From assembly GCF_016587415.1 (NCBI RefSeq), contig NZ_BNJI01000001.1:2147501-2211500 (forward strand): 64,000 nt of DNA, in the 5' to 3' direction. The notes beneath the pieces were generated by a model. That model was not told the DNA's origin. It did no database searches and saw nothing but the letters and a program-made list of their open reading frames with translations. Within the stretch, counting starts at the first letter, position 1. Every line of letters begins with the position of its first letter. The stretch is from Ktedonobacter sp. SOSP1-85. GTDB taxonomy: Bacteria > Chloroflexota > Ktedonobacteria > Ktedonobacterales > Ktedonobacteraceae. The position numbers and the translations under genes were made by a program. Shown piece by piece: positions 39,374 through 49,129 of this stretch.

Positions 39374-40615
39374 ATGCCAGGACACGTGAAAAATCCTGTT
39401 CGTTCATTGGGGGTGTTGACTGGTGGCGGGGATGTGCCCGGGCTTAATGTCGCAATCAAGGCGCTGGTGTATCGTGCTGAACCTCTGGGGATACGTGTAG
39501 TCGGGATTCGTGCGGGTTGGGAGGGAATCACCTTTCTGAACCGTTCTCTCGATAAGAGTGAAATTATTTTTCGTGAAGATGATCGCTCAAGCTGGAAGAA
39601 TGGCTATATCATGCCGTTGAGCAGGTTAAACACGCGCGATATTGATCGTCTTGGAGGAACCATCCTCCATTCGACGCGCTACAGTCCGCTGGGAACGCGG
39701 GTAGCCAACCTGCCAGAACACTTGAAGTCATATGGTGAGGGGAAGCAGCCTCATGAGCGTGTGGATCTGACGCAAGAAGTCATCGCAAACATGGATCACC
39801 TGGGCTTAGATGGTCTGATCGTCCTGGGTGGTGATGGGACGCTGAGCTATGGCGCAAAGCTCGCTGCCGCCGGAATTCCTGTATGGGCAATTCCGAAGAC
39901 CATGGATAACGACGTACCCGGGACGGAGTACAGCATTGGCTTTCAAACGGCGATTAGCCGGGCTGCTGAGTTTATCAACCGTGTGCGTTCGACCGTGAGC
40001 TCACATAGACAGACGGCGATCTTTCGCCTGTTTGGGCGCGATGCTGGCTTTACCGCACTTGAGACAGCGGTCGTCACCTGGGCTGACCGACTGGTTATAC
40101 CGGAGGTGCCTATCGATATTGAGCGGCTCAGCAGGCTCGTAATACGGGATAGAGAGCACAATCCAAAGAACTACTCGCTTGTCCTGGCATCTGAAGGAGT
40201 CGTACTGGACAGGGCAAATGAGAGCAATGAGCATAGCGACCCCTTTGTGCATAAGAAGAAGGCCAATGTCGCCGAGATTCTGGCCGAGCAGTTGAGCGAG
40301 CGTATACCCGAGGTACGCTTCTTGCCAATCGATCTCACATATGTGCTGCGTAGCGGGGAGCCGGAAGTGTATGACAAGCATGCATCTATCTATTTTGCCA
40401 ACGTCATCATGAACAGCGTAGCCGAAGGGATGAGCGGGGTCATGGCCGCGTTCCACAACGGCGAATTTATCTGTACGGATATCCCGTCTAAAGCGATTCC
40501 GGCGCGAAGAGTCAACCCGACAGATTATCACGAGGGACGCTATCGCCCAAGATTCGAGTGCATCAAGGGGCGCTATCGCTCACAGGAGGATCTCACACAA
40601 ATATCGTTAGCTTAA
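39374..40615 (+). CDS. 6-phosphofructokinase
   Basis: A glycolytic enzyme that phosphorylates fructose 6-phosphate. Motifs: GGGDVPG (17-23), GGDGTLSYG (152-160), PKTMDNDVPGT (174-184) and the fructose-phosphate site FRLFGRDAGFTA. The combination of Gly after Asp in GGDG with Lys in PKTMDND corresponds to the G104/K124 type, found in atypical ATP-dependent enzymes such as those of trypanosomatids, whereas PPi-dependent enzymes have Asp at the first position. So ATP use is predicted, without the allosteric site of classical PfkA. The ATG follows GGGAGAGGA. Length 413 residues. Confidence 0.9.
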   Translation: MPGHVKNPVRSLGVLTGGGDVPGLNVAIKALVYRAEPLGIRVVGIRAGWEGITFLNRSLDKSEIIFREDDRSSWKNGYIMPLSRLNTRDIDRLGGTILHSTRYSPLGTRVANLPEHLKSYGEGKQPHERVDLTQEVIANMDHLGLDGLIVLGGDGTLSYGAKLAAAGIPVWAIPKTMDNDVPGTEYSIGFQTAISRAAEFINRVRSTVSSHRQTAIFRLFGRDAGFTALETAVVTWADRLVIPEVPIDIERLSRLVIRDREHNPKNYSLVLASEGVVLDRANESNEHSDPFVHKKKANVAEILAEQLSERIPEVRFLPIDLTYVLRSGEPEVYDKHASIYFANVIMNSVAEGMSGVMAAFHNGEFICTDIPSKAIPARRVNPTDYHEGRYRPRFECIKGRYRSQEDLTQISLA

Positions 40616-40642
40616 TCCCCCGCGCCTGCGGCGCCCCTGTTA

Positions 40643-40703
40643 GTTATGAGGAGTGAACGATCCTGGCAGTCTGTGACTGCCAGGATCGTTCACTCCTCAT
40701 AAC
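40643..40703. terminator. Long hairpin, 29-bp perfect stem, with flank motif
   Basis: Arms 40643-40671 and 40675-40703 with a TGT loop; tip GGCAGTC-TGT-GACTGCC. The flank motif CGCGCCTGCGGCGCC lies at 40621-40635. It sits between the convergent phosphofructokinase and homoisocitrate dehydrogenase genes and probably ends the lysine operon. Confidence 0.8.
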
Positions 40704-40712
40704 CATATTGTT

Positions 40713-41804
40713 TTAGAGCTGCGAGCGCACAGCGGCGATGAAGTCGCTAGTGCTGGCGCTGCCTCCCTGATCCGCGGGCAAGGCATGGCCCTCACTGTAG
40801 ACACGAGCGATGGCGCGCTCAAGGCGGGTGGACTGTTCACGATATCCATAGTGCGCCAGGAACATAGCACCTGAGAGCAGCATGGCCGTGGGGTTGATGA
40901 TGTTCTTGCCCGCGATATCAGGGGCCGAGCCATGTACGGGCTCGAAGTAGGCGTACTCCTCACCATAGCAGGCGCTGGGCGAGAGCCCCAGGCCGCCGAT
41001 AGAGCCACTGGCGACATCGGCCAGGATATCGCCGTGCTCGTTACCCAGCACGACGACATCCAGCGTTTCAGGCACGGCAATCATTCTGCGCCCAAGATCA
41101 TCAATCAAAAACTCCTGGTAACTAAGTTCCGGGTGCTCACGCACCGTTTCGCGCACGATCTCGCGGAAGCGACCATCCGTCTGCGGCAGAATAGAGTACT
41201 TGGCCCCCAGAGTTACACAGCCAGGATATCCAGCGGCTAAGCGCTGCAAGGCCAGGTCACAGGCTGCTTCAGCCACGCGCCGCGCCTGCGTATCTGTGCT
41301 GACGCGTACGGCATACGCGCCAGTCTCCTGCACGGGAGGCGCCTGCCACCAGGAGCCACTACTGGTGAGAGTTCCAAGCTCTGAGAGCGCACCCTCGCGT
41401 GGCGGATACATCCCCTCCAGGTTGTCGCGCACAATCACATAGTCGATACGCTCGGGCTGGCGCATGGGACTCTGATAGCCAGGGAGCCAGCGTACCGGGC
41501 GGATATTGACGTAGGTCTGTTTCCCCCAACGCAGGTACCAGAGCACGGGGCGGCTTGGACCACCACTGGCGCCAAAGAGGGTGCAGTCTGCGCTATCAAT
41601 CGCGGCGCGCGTTTCAGTCGGGAAAGCCTCGCCATAGCGTTCCTGGGCCTCGCGCCCACTGAGGGCCTGCGTAAACAGGATCTCGGGCACCAGCTCGCGC
41701 AGGAGCGCCACTGTTGGTAACACGACCTCAGGCGCGGCATCATCGCCCGCGACCACGCACACCCGCAAGCCGGAGCGTGGCGTTGTTACGTGCTCACTGC
41801 TCAT
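40713..41804 (-). CDS. Isocitrate/isopropylmalate-family dehydrogenase, probable homoisocitrate dehydrogenase
   Basis: A beta-decarboxylating dehydrogenase of 363 residues. The substrate region YVIVRDNLEGMY (about 122-133), the metal Asp residues in NEHGDILADVASGSIGG and the NAD-binding HGSAPDIAGKNIINPTA are conserved. As the last gene of the lysine operon, it is predicted to convert homoisocitrate to 2-oxoadipate. The family cannot always be separated from isopropylmalate dehydrogenase by eye, so the substrate rests on context. Its ATG overlaps the lysU stop by 4 bp. Confidence 0.85.
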   Translation of the reverse strand: MSSEHVTTPRSGLRVCVVAGDDAAPEVVLPTVALLRELVPEILFTQALSGREAQERYGEAFPTETRAAIDSADCTLFGASGGPSRPVLWYLRWGKQTYVNIRPVRWLPGYQSPMRQPERIDYVIVRDNLEGMYPPREGALSELGTLTSSGSWWQAPPVQETGAYAVRVSTDTQARRVAEAACDLALQRLAAGYPGCVTLGAKYSILPQTDGRFREIVRETVREHPELSYQEFLIDDLGRRMIAVPETLDVVVLGNEHGDILADVASGSIGGLGLSPSACYGEEYAYFEPVHGSAPDIAGKNIINPTAMLLSGAMFLAHYGYREQSTRLERAIARVYSEGHALPADQGGSASTSDFIAAVRSQL

Positions 41805-42289
41805 CGAAGGGTCCCTTGCTGCTGAATATAGTTGACGATGCCATGAGCCGCTACGATACGCGCCACGAAGGGATCAAGCGGCTCAGACTGGAACTGCTGC
41901 CCGGTTGTGAGATTGGTGATGAGACCGCTCTCCAGGTTTACATCCATCTGCTGACCATCCTCGCCAGCCAGGACCGCCTCCTCACTGATCAAGACTGGTA
42001 GACCGATATTGACGGCGTTGCGATAGAAGATACGCGCGAAACTGCGTGCGATCACGACTTTGATGCCATTGGCCAGGATGGAGGTGGGGGCGTGCTCGCG
42101 TGAGGAGCCACAGCCAAAGTTATGCCCGGTGAGCAGGATGTCGCCCGTCTGCACCTCCTGCGCGAACTCCGGCAATACCTCGCAGAGGCAGTGGCGCGCC
42201 AGTTGCGCGGGATCGGTGGTTACGTTATAGCGTCCAGGGATAATAACGTCGGTGTTGATGTTGTCACCAAGCTTCCAGATGCGTCCCAT
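41801..42289 (-). CDS. lysU: Homoaconitase small subunit
   Basis: The swivel-domain subunit (162 residues) that pairs with LysT to isomerise homocitrate to homoisocitrate. The LeuD/LysU signature is present: NTDVIIPGRY at the start and HNFGCGSSREHAP (56-68). The YNVTTDP loop after NTDVIIPGR is the substrate-specificity region; it differs from the YLRL type of isopropylmalate isomerases, in favour of homoaconitase. The distance from lysT is 120 bp and is filled by a family hairpin, the only large gap within this operon. Confidence 0.88.
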   Translation of the reverse strand: MGRIWKLGDNINTDVIIPGRYNVTTDPAQLARHCLCEVLPEFAQEVQTGDILLTGHNFGCGSSREHAPTSILANGIKVVIARSFARIFYRNAVNIGLPVLISEEAVLAGEDGQQMDVNLESGLITNLTTGQQFQSEPLDPFVARIVAAHGIVNYIQQQGTLR

Positions 42290-42354
42290 GATGTATATTT
42301 ATCCTTTCAGGTGTATTCTTTTTACTTCTCGCGCCTGCGGCGCTCACATAAGTA

Positions 42355-42412
42355 TTAGTGTGTATTGGGTTGTGGCACAGCCTGCGGGCTGCCACAACCC
42401 AATACACACTAA
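42355..42412. repeat. Long hairpin (23-bp perfect stem) inside the lysine operon
   Basis: Arms 42355-42377 and 42390-42412 around a GC-rich tip that can itself fold (CAGCCTGCGGGC). The arm covers the lysT stop codon. The flank motif TTCTCGCGCCTGCGGCGCTCA lies at 42326-42346. Being between lysT and lysU, it cannot be a full terminator unless lysU has its own promoter. Confidence 0.78.
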
Positions 42413-43662
42413 CTTAGAAACTCGCGTGGATCGGTGATGTGGCCGGTCAGGGCGGTGGCGGCGACAGTGGCGGGACTTCCCAGGTAAATCTCGGCTGTGG
42501 GGTCGCCCATGCGTCCGGTGAAATTGCGGTTCATCGTTGTCAGTGCTCGCTCGCCTGGAGCCAGGACGCCAAAATGGCGGCCGATGCAGGGTCCACATCC
42601 AGGGGTGCCAACCGAGGCTCCGGCCTGGACAAAGGTATCGATGTAGCCCAGGCGTAGCGCCTCGCGGTAGACCTCGCGCGACGCTGGAATGACGACCATG
42701 CGCGTCTCGGGATGGACCGTGCGCCCCTGGAGAATCGAGGCGGCAATCGCCAGGTCGTCCAGGCGACCATTGGTGCAGGTGCCGAGGAAGACCTGGTCGA
42801 TTTTGACGTGCTCGACCTCACCCACGGGCACAACATTATTTACGTCGGGAGGACAGGCGATCTGCGGCTCCAGGCGCGAAGCGTCAATCTCAAAGACGCG
42901 CTCATAGCGTGGATTGTGCGGCGCCAGCATGGGGTACTCCTGATCGGTACGCCCGCGTAGCCATTCGCGGGTCGTCTCGTCAGGGGCCACCAGGCCAGCT
43001 TTACCACCCATCTCGATGGCCATATTGCAGAAGGTGAAGCGCTCGCTGACCGACATACGCTCCACCAGGTCGCCGGTATACTCGATGGCACGGTAATTCG
43101 CGCCATCGACGCCCACCTGACGCACCATCTCCAGTGTGACATCCTTGGCATAGACGCCGGGCTGTAGCTCGCCCGTCAGGCGCACATTGATGGTCGAGGG
43201 CACGCGGAACCAGGAGCGCCCGGTCGCGTAGGCCACACCAATATCAGTCGAACCCATGCCGGTGGCGAAGGCTCCGAGGGCGCCATAGGTACAGGTATGG
43301 CTATCCGCGCCCACGATGATGGCCCCGGGAACGACAAAGCCTTTCTCGGGCATGACCTGGTGACAGATGCCTTCCTGCAAAATGGTAATGTCCTGCTCAC
43401 GTGCGAACGAGCGTATGTCACGCTGAAGGGTGGCAGCAGCAACGGTCGAGGCAGGGATGATATGATCAAAGACGACGTGAGCGCGCTCAGCATTAAAGAC
43501 GCGTCCACCACTTACGCCTGCCAGTTTGCGAAAAGCCTGGATGGCCAGGGGCGAAGTAGTATCATGGCTCATGACATGGTCTACCTCGACCACGACGGTC
43601 TCGCCCTGTTCCACGGGGCGCCCCAATTTGTAGCTAAAAATCTCTTCGGCTAGTGTTCCCAT
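42409..43662 (-). CDS. lysT: Homoaconitase large subunit
   Basis: The catalytic iron-sulfur subunit (417 residues) of homoaconitase in the alpha-aminoadipate route to lysine. The three [4Fe-4S] ligands are C296 in FLGTCTNGR and C356 and C359 in GTPGCGPCIG. The substrate-contact block ADSHTCTYGALGAFATGMGSTD is complete. The protein is the size of LeuC/LysT-type enzymes, with the small subunit encoded separately downstream. It overlaps lysS by 13 bp. Assignment to LysT rather than LeuC rests on the surrounding lysW-lysX-lysS genes. Confidence 0.9.
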   Translation of the reverse strand: MGTLAEEIFSYKLGRPVEQGETVVVEVDHVMSHDTTSPLAIQAFRKLAGVSGGRVFNAERAHVVFDHIIPASTVAAATLQRDIRSFAREQDITILQEGICHQVMPEKGFVVPGAIIVGADSHTCTYGALGAFATGMGSTDIGVAYATGRSWFRVPSTINVRLTGELQPGVYAKDVTLEMVRQVGVDGANYRAIEYTGDLVERMSVSERFTFCNMAIEMGGKAGLVAPDETTREWLRGRTDQEYPMLAPHNPRYERVFEIDASRLEPQIACPPDVNNVVPVGEVEHVKIDQVFLGTCTNGRLDDLAIAASILQGRTVHPETRMVVIPASREVYREALRLGYIDTFVQAGASVGTPGCGPCIGRHFGVLAPGERALTTMNRNFTGRMGDPTAEIYLGSPATVAATALTGHITDPREFLS

Positions 43663-44813
43663 ATGAGATGTTCCTCCTCTGATGTATGTGCCTGCTGCCA
43701 GGCAAGAATAAACGTGTCAACCTCGTCTTGGCTCATTGAGCCCTGTTCAGCGTGGGCTTTAAGCGCGGTGGTCAGGCTGGCAACCGCCTCGCCCTCCAAT
43801 TGCAGGCCCAGCTCGGCGGCACGATGCCCAACAGCATAGCGCCCGGTATAACGCGTTCCGACCTCCACATTGCGCACCAGGCCAAAATCCTGGGGATTCA
43901 GAACTTCATAAGCACGTGGATTGTTAAGAACGGCTTTGGTATGAATGCCCGCCCGGTGCGTAAAGGCGCCCGGGGCGGTGATTGGACTATTAAAAGGGAT
44001 AGCGATATGCACGCAGTCCGCCACATACTGATCCAGCAGTGGCAATTTGGTGAGATCGTATCCGCGCAAGATTTCGGGATAATGAATATACATCTGTGAA
44101 ATCAGGCCGCTGAGCGAGGCAATACCGTTGCGCTCACCAATGCCCAGCACGGTTGTGTCCAGGCAATCGGCGCCTCCCTCCAGCGCGGCCACGGTATTGG
44201 CGATAGCGCAACCTGTATCATTATGGCCATGGAACTCGATGCCCACCCCAGGGTAGCGCTCGGTGCAGAGGCGAACCAGGCGCTCAACCTCGCGTGGCTT
44301 AGCGATACCCACCGTGTCAGGCAGGCCAATGCGCAACACGCCAGCATCAACCACGGCATCAAAGACCGTTAACAGGTCCACCAGGTCGCTACGAAAGGCA
44401 TCCTCAGCCGAGAAGCGCACGTAGCGCCCCTCATGGCGTATGTGCTTGATCAAGGGCACGGCATCATGGATGATCTGTTCGATGCGTTTCCCGTGACTAT
44501 ACGAACGCAACTCAGTTGAGGTCCCGTAGAAGAGATTGATTCCATGTACGGGGGTCGCCAGGGCCGCCTGGACATCTGCTTGGGCACAGCGCACATGAGC
44601 GACGATGCGCGCGCGGGTATTGAGCGCGCACAGGTCGCGCACCGCCTGCTGGGTCTCCGGCGAGGCGATGGGCGAGGGCACCTCGATCATTGGCACACCG
44701 ACCGCGTCCAGCAGGCGCACAATTTCGCGCCGCTGTTCCGCGCTAAAGTAGGCTCCCGAGAACTGCTCGCCTTCGCGCAAGGTAGTATCGACGATACGTA
44801 TATCTCTTCTCAT
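43650..44813 (-). CDS. lysS: Homocitrate synthase
   Basis: An HMGL-like aldolase-type enzyme (387 residues) that condenses acetyl-CoA with 2-oxoglutarate, the first committed step of lysine synthesis by the aminoadipate route. It has VDTTLREGEQFSG (8-20), the metal-binding HGHND (195-199) and the catalytic region with HRAGIHTKAVLNNP. The RxxxF/H pattern and short C-terminus match the NifV/LysS group and not the longer isopropylmalate synthases with a LeuA dimer domain. Its ATG overlaps the stop of the lysJ-lysK fusion (ATGA). Confidence 0.9.
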   Translation of the reverse strand: MRRDIRIVDTTLREGEQFSGAYFSAEQRREIVRLLDAVGVPMIEVPSPIASPETQQAVRDLCALNTRARIVAHVRCAQADVQAALATPVHGINLFYGTSTELRSYSHGKRIEQIIHDAVPLIKHIRHEGRYVRFSAEDAFRSDLVDLLTVFDAVVDAGVLRIGLPDTVGIAKPREVERLVRLCTERYPGVGIEFHGHNDTGCAIANTVAALEGGADCLDTTVLGIGERNGIASLSGLISQMYIHYPEILRGYDLTKLPLLDQYVADCVHIAIPFNSPITAPGAFTHRAGIHTKAVLNNPRAYEVLNPQDFGLVRNVEVGTRYTGRYAVGHRAAELGLQLEGEAVASLTTALKAHAEQGSMSQDEVDTFILAWQQAHTSEEEHLIWEH

Positions 44814-47212
44814 GACTCCGCTCCCACTTCCACGCTACTCTCCGGGCTGTCCGAGACACTTGTGCGTTCCAGGGATGCATGTGACTCGCGTCCCAGCACT
44901 TGAAGCACCTGCTCAAGGACCGTGATCGCGTGTTGGTATTCGGCAACCGCGATATGCTCGTTGGGTGTGTGGTCCAGGCTAGAATCGCCTGGGCCATAGG
45001 CGACAATGTTATCGCCCCATATAGGCGCTACGACATTCATATCCGATGTGCCGGTTTTATACTTGAAGACTGGCGCATGCCCACCAGCGCGCAGGACACG
45101 GCCAAAGGTGCGGGCCAGGGGAGTCGCGCGCGAACTCTGGAAGGCGACCTCTTCACCTGAGAAACTAATATGCACTTCATCAGCATCGGCCCACTCCTGT
45201 AGCTGAATGCGAAGCTCCGCGATATCAAAGCGCGGCGGCAGGCGATAGCCGATCAGGAATTGTGTCTGATCCTCCATGCCGTTTTGCAGGCTATTAATGC
45301 TGCGCAATGAGGGCATCAGGGCGGCAAAGGCAGAGCTGCTGGCGTACTCGGCATTCCACTGTTCGGCATGTACTCGGATACGCTCCCAGAAGGCGGCGGC
45401 GATCTCGTTGCTGCTTCGCTGAGGACCCGCGCTATGGCTGGAGTCACGCGCCACACGTCCCTCCACCAGTAAGCGCCCCTTGTAGCCGATAGTGACGGCA
45501 GTACTGCTGCTGGGTTCGCCAATAATACAGGCCTGGGGCTGGAAATGCCCAACTACAGCTCGCGCCCCCTTCGAGGTCGCGGCCTCTTCTTCAACAGCGC
45601 CAATGACCACAATTGGTGTCGCAGGCGTACCCGCGCGCTGGACCCTTGCGGTAGCGGAGATGAAGGCCGCCAGAGGTCCCTTAGCATCAACCGCGCCACG
45701 CCCGTACAGCAGACCTTCCTCGAAGCGCACAGGAATATTGCCGGGCACGGTATCCATATGCCCGAGCAGGACAATGGGATGCTGCTCCTCCAGATTCTCG
45801 TGCGTGCTGGCGACAAAGTTCCCCGCCTCGTCGACAGAGGTGTACAATCCTAGCTGACGAGCTTGCCCGGCGAGATAGTGCGCCAGGGCGCTCTCACGGC
45901 GCGAGAGACTGGGAATAGTCAGCATATTATGCAAAAGCGCGACCTCTGGATCGGCCAGGCGTGGCTCGATAGACGCAGCCTCTTCCTGAGCCAGTTGGGC
46001 ACGCTCGCTGAGCGCCCGGCTTCCCTCCAGAACCTCCTCGAGCGTATCCAGGGCCTGCTCAAGCTGATGCTCGCTGATCACGAGCGGTGGCAGGAGGCGA
46101 ATGACATTGGGTCCGGCTGGCAAGGCCAGGATGCCACGCTCGCATAGCTGCTCAAGATACGGCTGGGAGCGACGCTTTAGCTCGATACCAATCAAGAGAC
46201 CCTGGCCACGTACCTCGCGCACCAGCGGCGAGCGCATGCCACGGAGTCGTCCCAGGGCATACGCACCCAGGCGGGCCGCGCGCGTGGGCAGGCTCTCGCG
46301 CTCAAGAATATCCAGCGTCGCCAGGGCCGCCGCGCAGGCCAGGGGATTGCCGCCAAAAGTGCTGCCATGCGCGCCTCGACCGACACGCCCGCTCTCCATG
46401 ACACGTGGCCCCAGGCCAACGGCTCCCATCGGCACGCCGCCAGCCAGGGACTTGGCCATGCAGAGAATATCGGGTTGCAGATCATAATGCTCACAGGCAA
46501 AGAGTCTGCCAGTGCGACCGAAGCCCGTCTGAACCTCGTCCACGATCAGCAAAGCCCCGCGCTCACGGCAGAGACGCGCCAGGCCCGCGACATACTCAGG
46601 TGTGGCGCTATGCACGCCGCCCTCGCCCTGTACCAGCTCGATAATGACCGCCGCAGTTTGTTCGCTGATCGCGGCCTCGGCGGCCTCCAGATTGTTGTAG
46701 CGAATATGTGTTACATCAGGAAGCAGCGGTGCGAAGGGCTCGCGGTAGTGCGGCTCCCAGGTTGCTGAGAGCGCGCCCATGCTTCGGCCATGAAAGCCGC
46801 GCAACGTAGCAATGATTTGTGTTCTCCCCGTGACCAGGCGCGCGAACTTGAAGGCTCCCTCAACAGCCTCGGTTCCACTGTTACAGAGGAAAAAGTGCTC
46901 TATCCCGGCAGGGGTGACCTGGGACAGGCGCTCCAGGAGGCGCGCCCGCGTGTCGTTGTAGAAGATTTCGGGGCACGTCACCAGGCGTTGTGCCTGGGCA
47001 GAGAGCGCGGCTGCGATCTCGGGACGCCCATGTCCGATATTGGCGACGCCGTGGCCAGCGGCACAATCGATGTATGCGCGCCCCTCGGCGTCCCAGAGCG
47101 TGGCTCCCTCTCCGCGCACAATCGTCACGGGACGCTTACCATACACACCACTGGTATAGCGATTCTCCTGTTCCATACTCGTCTCGGCCTGCGTGGCATC
47201 TATGATTGTCAT
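44810..47212 (-). CDS. LysJ-LysK fusion: LysW-aminoadipate semialdehyde aminotransferase and LysW-lysine hydrolase
   Basis: A single 800-residue protein covering two steps that are separate genes in Thermus. Residues 15-400 are a class-III PLP aminotransferase (ArgD/LysJ type): [26 protein letters not shown] (225-235) and the PLP lysine in MAKSLAGG (K254). A helical linker (400-420) joins an M20 zinc peptidase (LysK/ArgE type): GHMDTVPG with H485 and D487, [10 protein letters not shown] with D509, and E541-E542 in [12 protein letters not shown]. The first half would make LysW-gamma-lysine, the second release lysine from LysW. The frame is unbroken between domains. It overlaps lysZ and lysS by 4 bp each. 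Confidence 0.92.
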   Translation of the reverse strand: MTIIDATQAETSMEQENRYTSGVYGKRPVTIVRGEGATLWDAEGRAYIDCAAGHGVANIGHGRPEIAAALSAQAQRLVTCPEIFYNDTRARLLERLSQVTPAGIEHFFLCNSGTEAVEGAFKFARLVTGRTQIIATLRGFHGRSMGALSATWEPHYREPFAPLLPDVTHIRYNNLEAAEAAISEQTAAVIIELVQGEGGVHSATPEYVAGLARLCRERGALLIVDEVQTGFGRTGRLFACEHYDLQPDILCMAKSLAGGVPMGAVGLGPRVMESGRVGRGAHGSTFGGNPLACAAALATLDILERESLPTRAARLGAYALGRLRGMRSPLVREVRGQGLLIGIELKRRSQPYLEQLCERGILALPAGPNVIRLLPPLVISEHQLEQALDTLEEVLEGSRALSERAQLAQEEAASIEPRLADPEVALLHNMLTIPSLSRRESALAHYLAGQARQLGLYTSVDEAGNFVASTHENLEEQHPIVLLGHMDTVPGNIPVRFEEGLLYGRGAVDAKGPLAAFISATARVQRAGTPATPIVVIGAVEEEAATSKGARAVVGHFQPQACIIGEPSSSTAVTIGYKGRLLVEGRVARDSSHSAGPQRSSNEIAAAFWERIRVHAEQWNAEYASSSAFAALMPSLRSINSLQNGMEDQTQFLIGYRLPPRFDIAELRIQLQEWADADEVHISFSGEEVAFQSSRATPLARTFGRVLRAGGHAPVFKYKTGTSDMNVVAPIWGDNIVAYGPGDSSLDHTPNEHIAVAEYQHAITVLEQVLQVLGRESHASLERTSVSDSPESSVEVGAES

Positions 47213-48039
47213 GCGTCTCTCCTTCCTACCAGGTGATGTGTCTGTTCTATTATCGTTCCCGCGCCATTAAGCACATCCGTTAGGCTCTCACAACCAATGC
47301 AGACACGCTGTACGCCTGCCTGCAAAGCCTCCTGCGCCCCCAGCATCTTCTTGCGCATACGCCCCTGCGCATACTCCATATAGTCCGCGACGTTCTCAGC
47401 GGGTATATGCTCGATGACCGTACTGGCATCGTTTGCATCGCGTCGCAGGCCACTCACATTGGTCATAATGACCAGGGTTTCGGCCTGTAGAGCCGCAGCT
47501 ACAGCGGCGGCGGCGCGGTCGCCATCGACATTGAGCCGCTCGCCCTCGTGGCTAAGCGCCAGGGGGGCAATGACGGGCGTATATCCGGCTCCCAACAACA
47601 GGCGGAGCAACTCGCCATTTACCTGCTCGATCTGGCCTGTATAGTCATCGCGAATAATCTGTACGCGTCCCTCGGGCGTGATCGAGCGAATGGCGGCCTT
47701 GCGTCGCGCTTGCAGTAAGCGCCCATCAATACCCGCCAGGCCCAGGGCGTTAATGCCCTGCCTCTGGAGCTGTGCCACCAGCTCCGTATTGATCTGGCCC
47801 GCGACCGCCATGGCGAAGATGCGCAGCGTTTCGCTATCGGTGTAACGGCTCGTCATACCACTGGGAGAGGTAATGGTGCGCGCCTCGTGCCCAAGCTGCT
47901 GAGAAAGTGTATTGGTCAGGTCGGAGCCTCCATGTAGGAGCACGACCTGCTGCCCAGTACGCACCAGTTCCGCGACTTCGCGCAGGATATTCTCCGTCGC
48001 GACGCCCGCGCCTCCGCCAATCTTAATTACCAGCGTCAT
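47209..48039 (-). CDS. lysZ: LysW-aminoadipate kinase
   Basis: An amino-acid kinase of the ArgB fold (276 residues). It phosphorylates the free carboxyl of aminoadipate attached to the carrier LysW. Motifs: VIKIGGGAG (4-12), LLHGGSDLTN and the nucleotide-binding LNVDGDRAAAAVA and TNVSGLRRD. The N-terminus starts directly at the first beta strand, as in LysZ, without the longer N-terminal helix of arginine-sensitive ArgB kinases. The gene is 19 bp after lysY. Confidence 0.9.
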   Translation of the reverse strand: MTLVIKIGGGAGVATENILREVAELVRTGQQVVLLHGGSDLTNTLSQQLGHEARTITSPSGMTSRYTDSETLRIFAMAVAGQINTELVAQLQRQGINALGLAGIDGRLLQARRKAAIRSITPEGRVQIIRDDYTGQIEQVNGELLRLLLGAGYTPVIAPLALSHEGERLNVDGDRAAAAVAAALQAETLVIMTNVSGLRRDANDASTVIEHIPAENVADYMEYAQGRMRKKMLGAQEALQAGVQRVCIGCESLTDVLNGAGTIIEQTHHLVGRRDA

Positions 48040-48058
48040 ATTCCTTCTCCCTACGCCA

Positions 48059-49129
48059 CTACACCGGATGCAGGCCGGGGAAGGTCAGCCCCAGCGTCTC
48101 ATCCCAGCCAAACATACAATTCAGGGCCTGGACAGCATTGCCTGCCGCGCCCTTCATCAGGTTATCCAGCGCCGCCATGACCACGATGCGTTGCTGCTCC
48201 ACATCCAACTCAAAGCCGACATCACAGTAGTTGCTACCCGCCAGAATCTTGGGTTCGGGATAGCGATAGACACCTGTGCGCTCCTTGACGATGCGAATAA
48301 ATGGCTCGCGCTGATAGGCCTCGCGATACACACGCCAGAGCTGGCGCTCATCAATACGCTCTTTAGTGAAGACATGCGCTGTCACCAGGATGCCGCGCAC
48401 CAGTTCAATGGAGGTCGCGGAGAAGGCCACTGTCTGCGGCAGGCCAGAGCTTCCATGGCCACCAAGCAAGCCCAGCTCCTGAATCAGCTCGGCGCTATGG
48501 CGATGGCCCGTGGGCTGGAATGAGCGAACCGCTCCGCTCCGCTCAGGATGATGGCTACTGCTTCCCGGCTTGGCGCCAGCGGCCGATGAACCAACCTTGG
48601 CCTCCAGCACCAGAGGTATATTCGCGTCCACCAGGCCAGCGCGATAGAGGGGGGCCAGGCCAAGGATGGCCGTGGTCGCCATACACCCGGTTCCGCTGGC
48701 CAGCGTGGCCTCGCGTAGCTCCTCGCGGTGCAACTCAGGCAGACCATAGACAGCCTCTGGCAACAGATCAGGGGCCTGGTGGGCATCTCCATACCAGCGC
48801 TGGTAGAGTTGGGGATCACGCAGGCGAAAATCAGCCGAGAGGTCAATCACCCTGGGAGCAAGCTGGCGGTAGCGTGCGATCTCGCCCATTGTCGCCCCAT
48901 GGGGGAGGCAGAGGAAAAGCACGTCGCAGGGCATCAGGTCGTCTGGATGGGAGAAGCGGAGCGTACTCAATCCACGCAGGTTGGGATGGGCGCTATGGAG
49001 GTACTGACCCGCGCGACTGCTCGACACCACCTGCACCAATTCAACCCCTGGATGAAAGAGCAGCAGGCGAGCTACTTCGCCACCGGTATAGCCTGAACCA
49101 CCGACAATCGTGGCACGAATACGACTCAT
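48059..49129 (-). CDS. lysY: LysW-aminoadipate 6-phosphate reductase
   Basis: An NADPH-dependent reductase of the ArgC family (356 residues). It has the nucleotide motif GGSGYTGGE (10-18), the catalytic cysteine C149 in SGTGCMAT and the histidine in TGHRHSAE. The block SSSHHPERSGAVRSF before the histidine is characteristic of LysY compared with ordinary ArgC. It produces the carrier-bound semialdehyde used by the LysJ domain. Its ATG overlaps the lysX stop codon by one base (TAATG). Confidence 0.9.
   Translation of the reverse strand: MSRIRATIVGGSGYTGGEVARLLLFHPGVELVQVVSSSRAGQYLHSAHPNLRGLSTLRFSHPDDLMPCDVLFLCLPHGATMGEIARYRQLAPRVIDLSADFRLRDPQLYQRWYGDAHQAPDLLPEAVYGLPELHREELREATLASGTGCMATTAILGLAPLYRAGLVDANIPLVLEAKVGSSAAGAKPGSSSHHPERSGAVRSFQPTGHRHSAELIQELGLLGGHGSSGLPQTVAFSATSIELVRGILVTAHVFTKERIDERQLWRVYREAYQREPFIRIVKERTGVYRYPEPKILAGSNYCDVGFELDVEQQRIVVMAALDNLMKGAAGNAVQALNCMFGWDETLGLTFPGLHPV

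Noticed and set aside
46101..47236. Long plus-strand open frames opposite the lysJ-lysK fusion
   Set aside because: They are mirror frames of GC-rich coding sequence; none has a domain or a ribosome-binding site.
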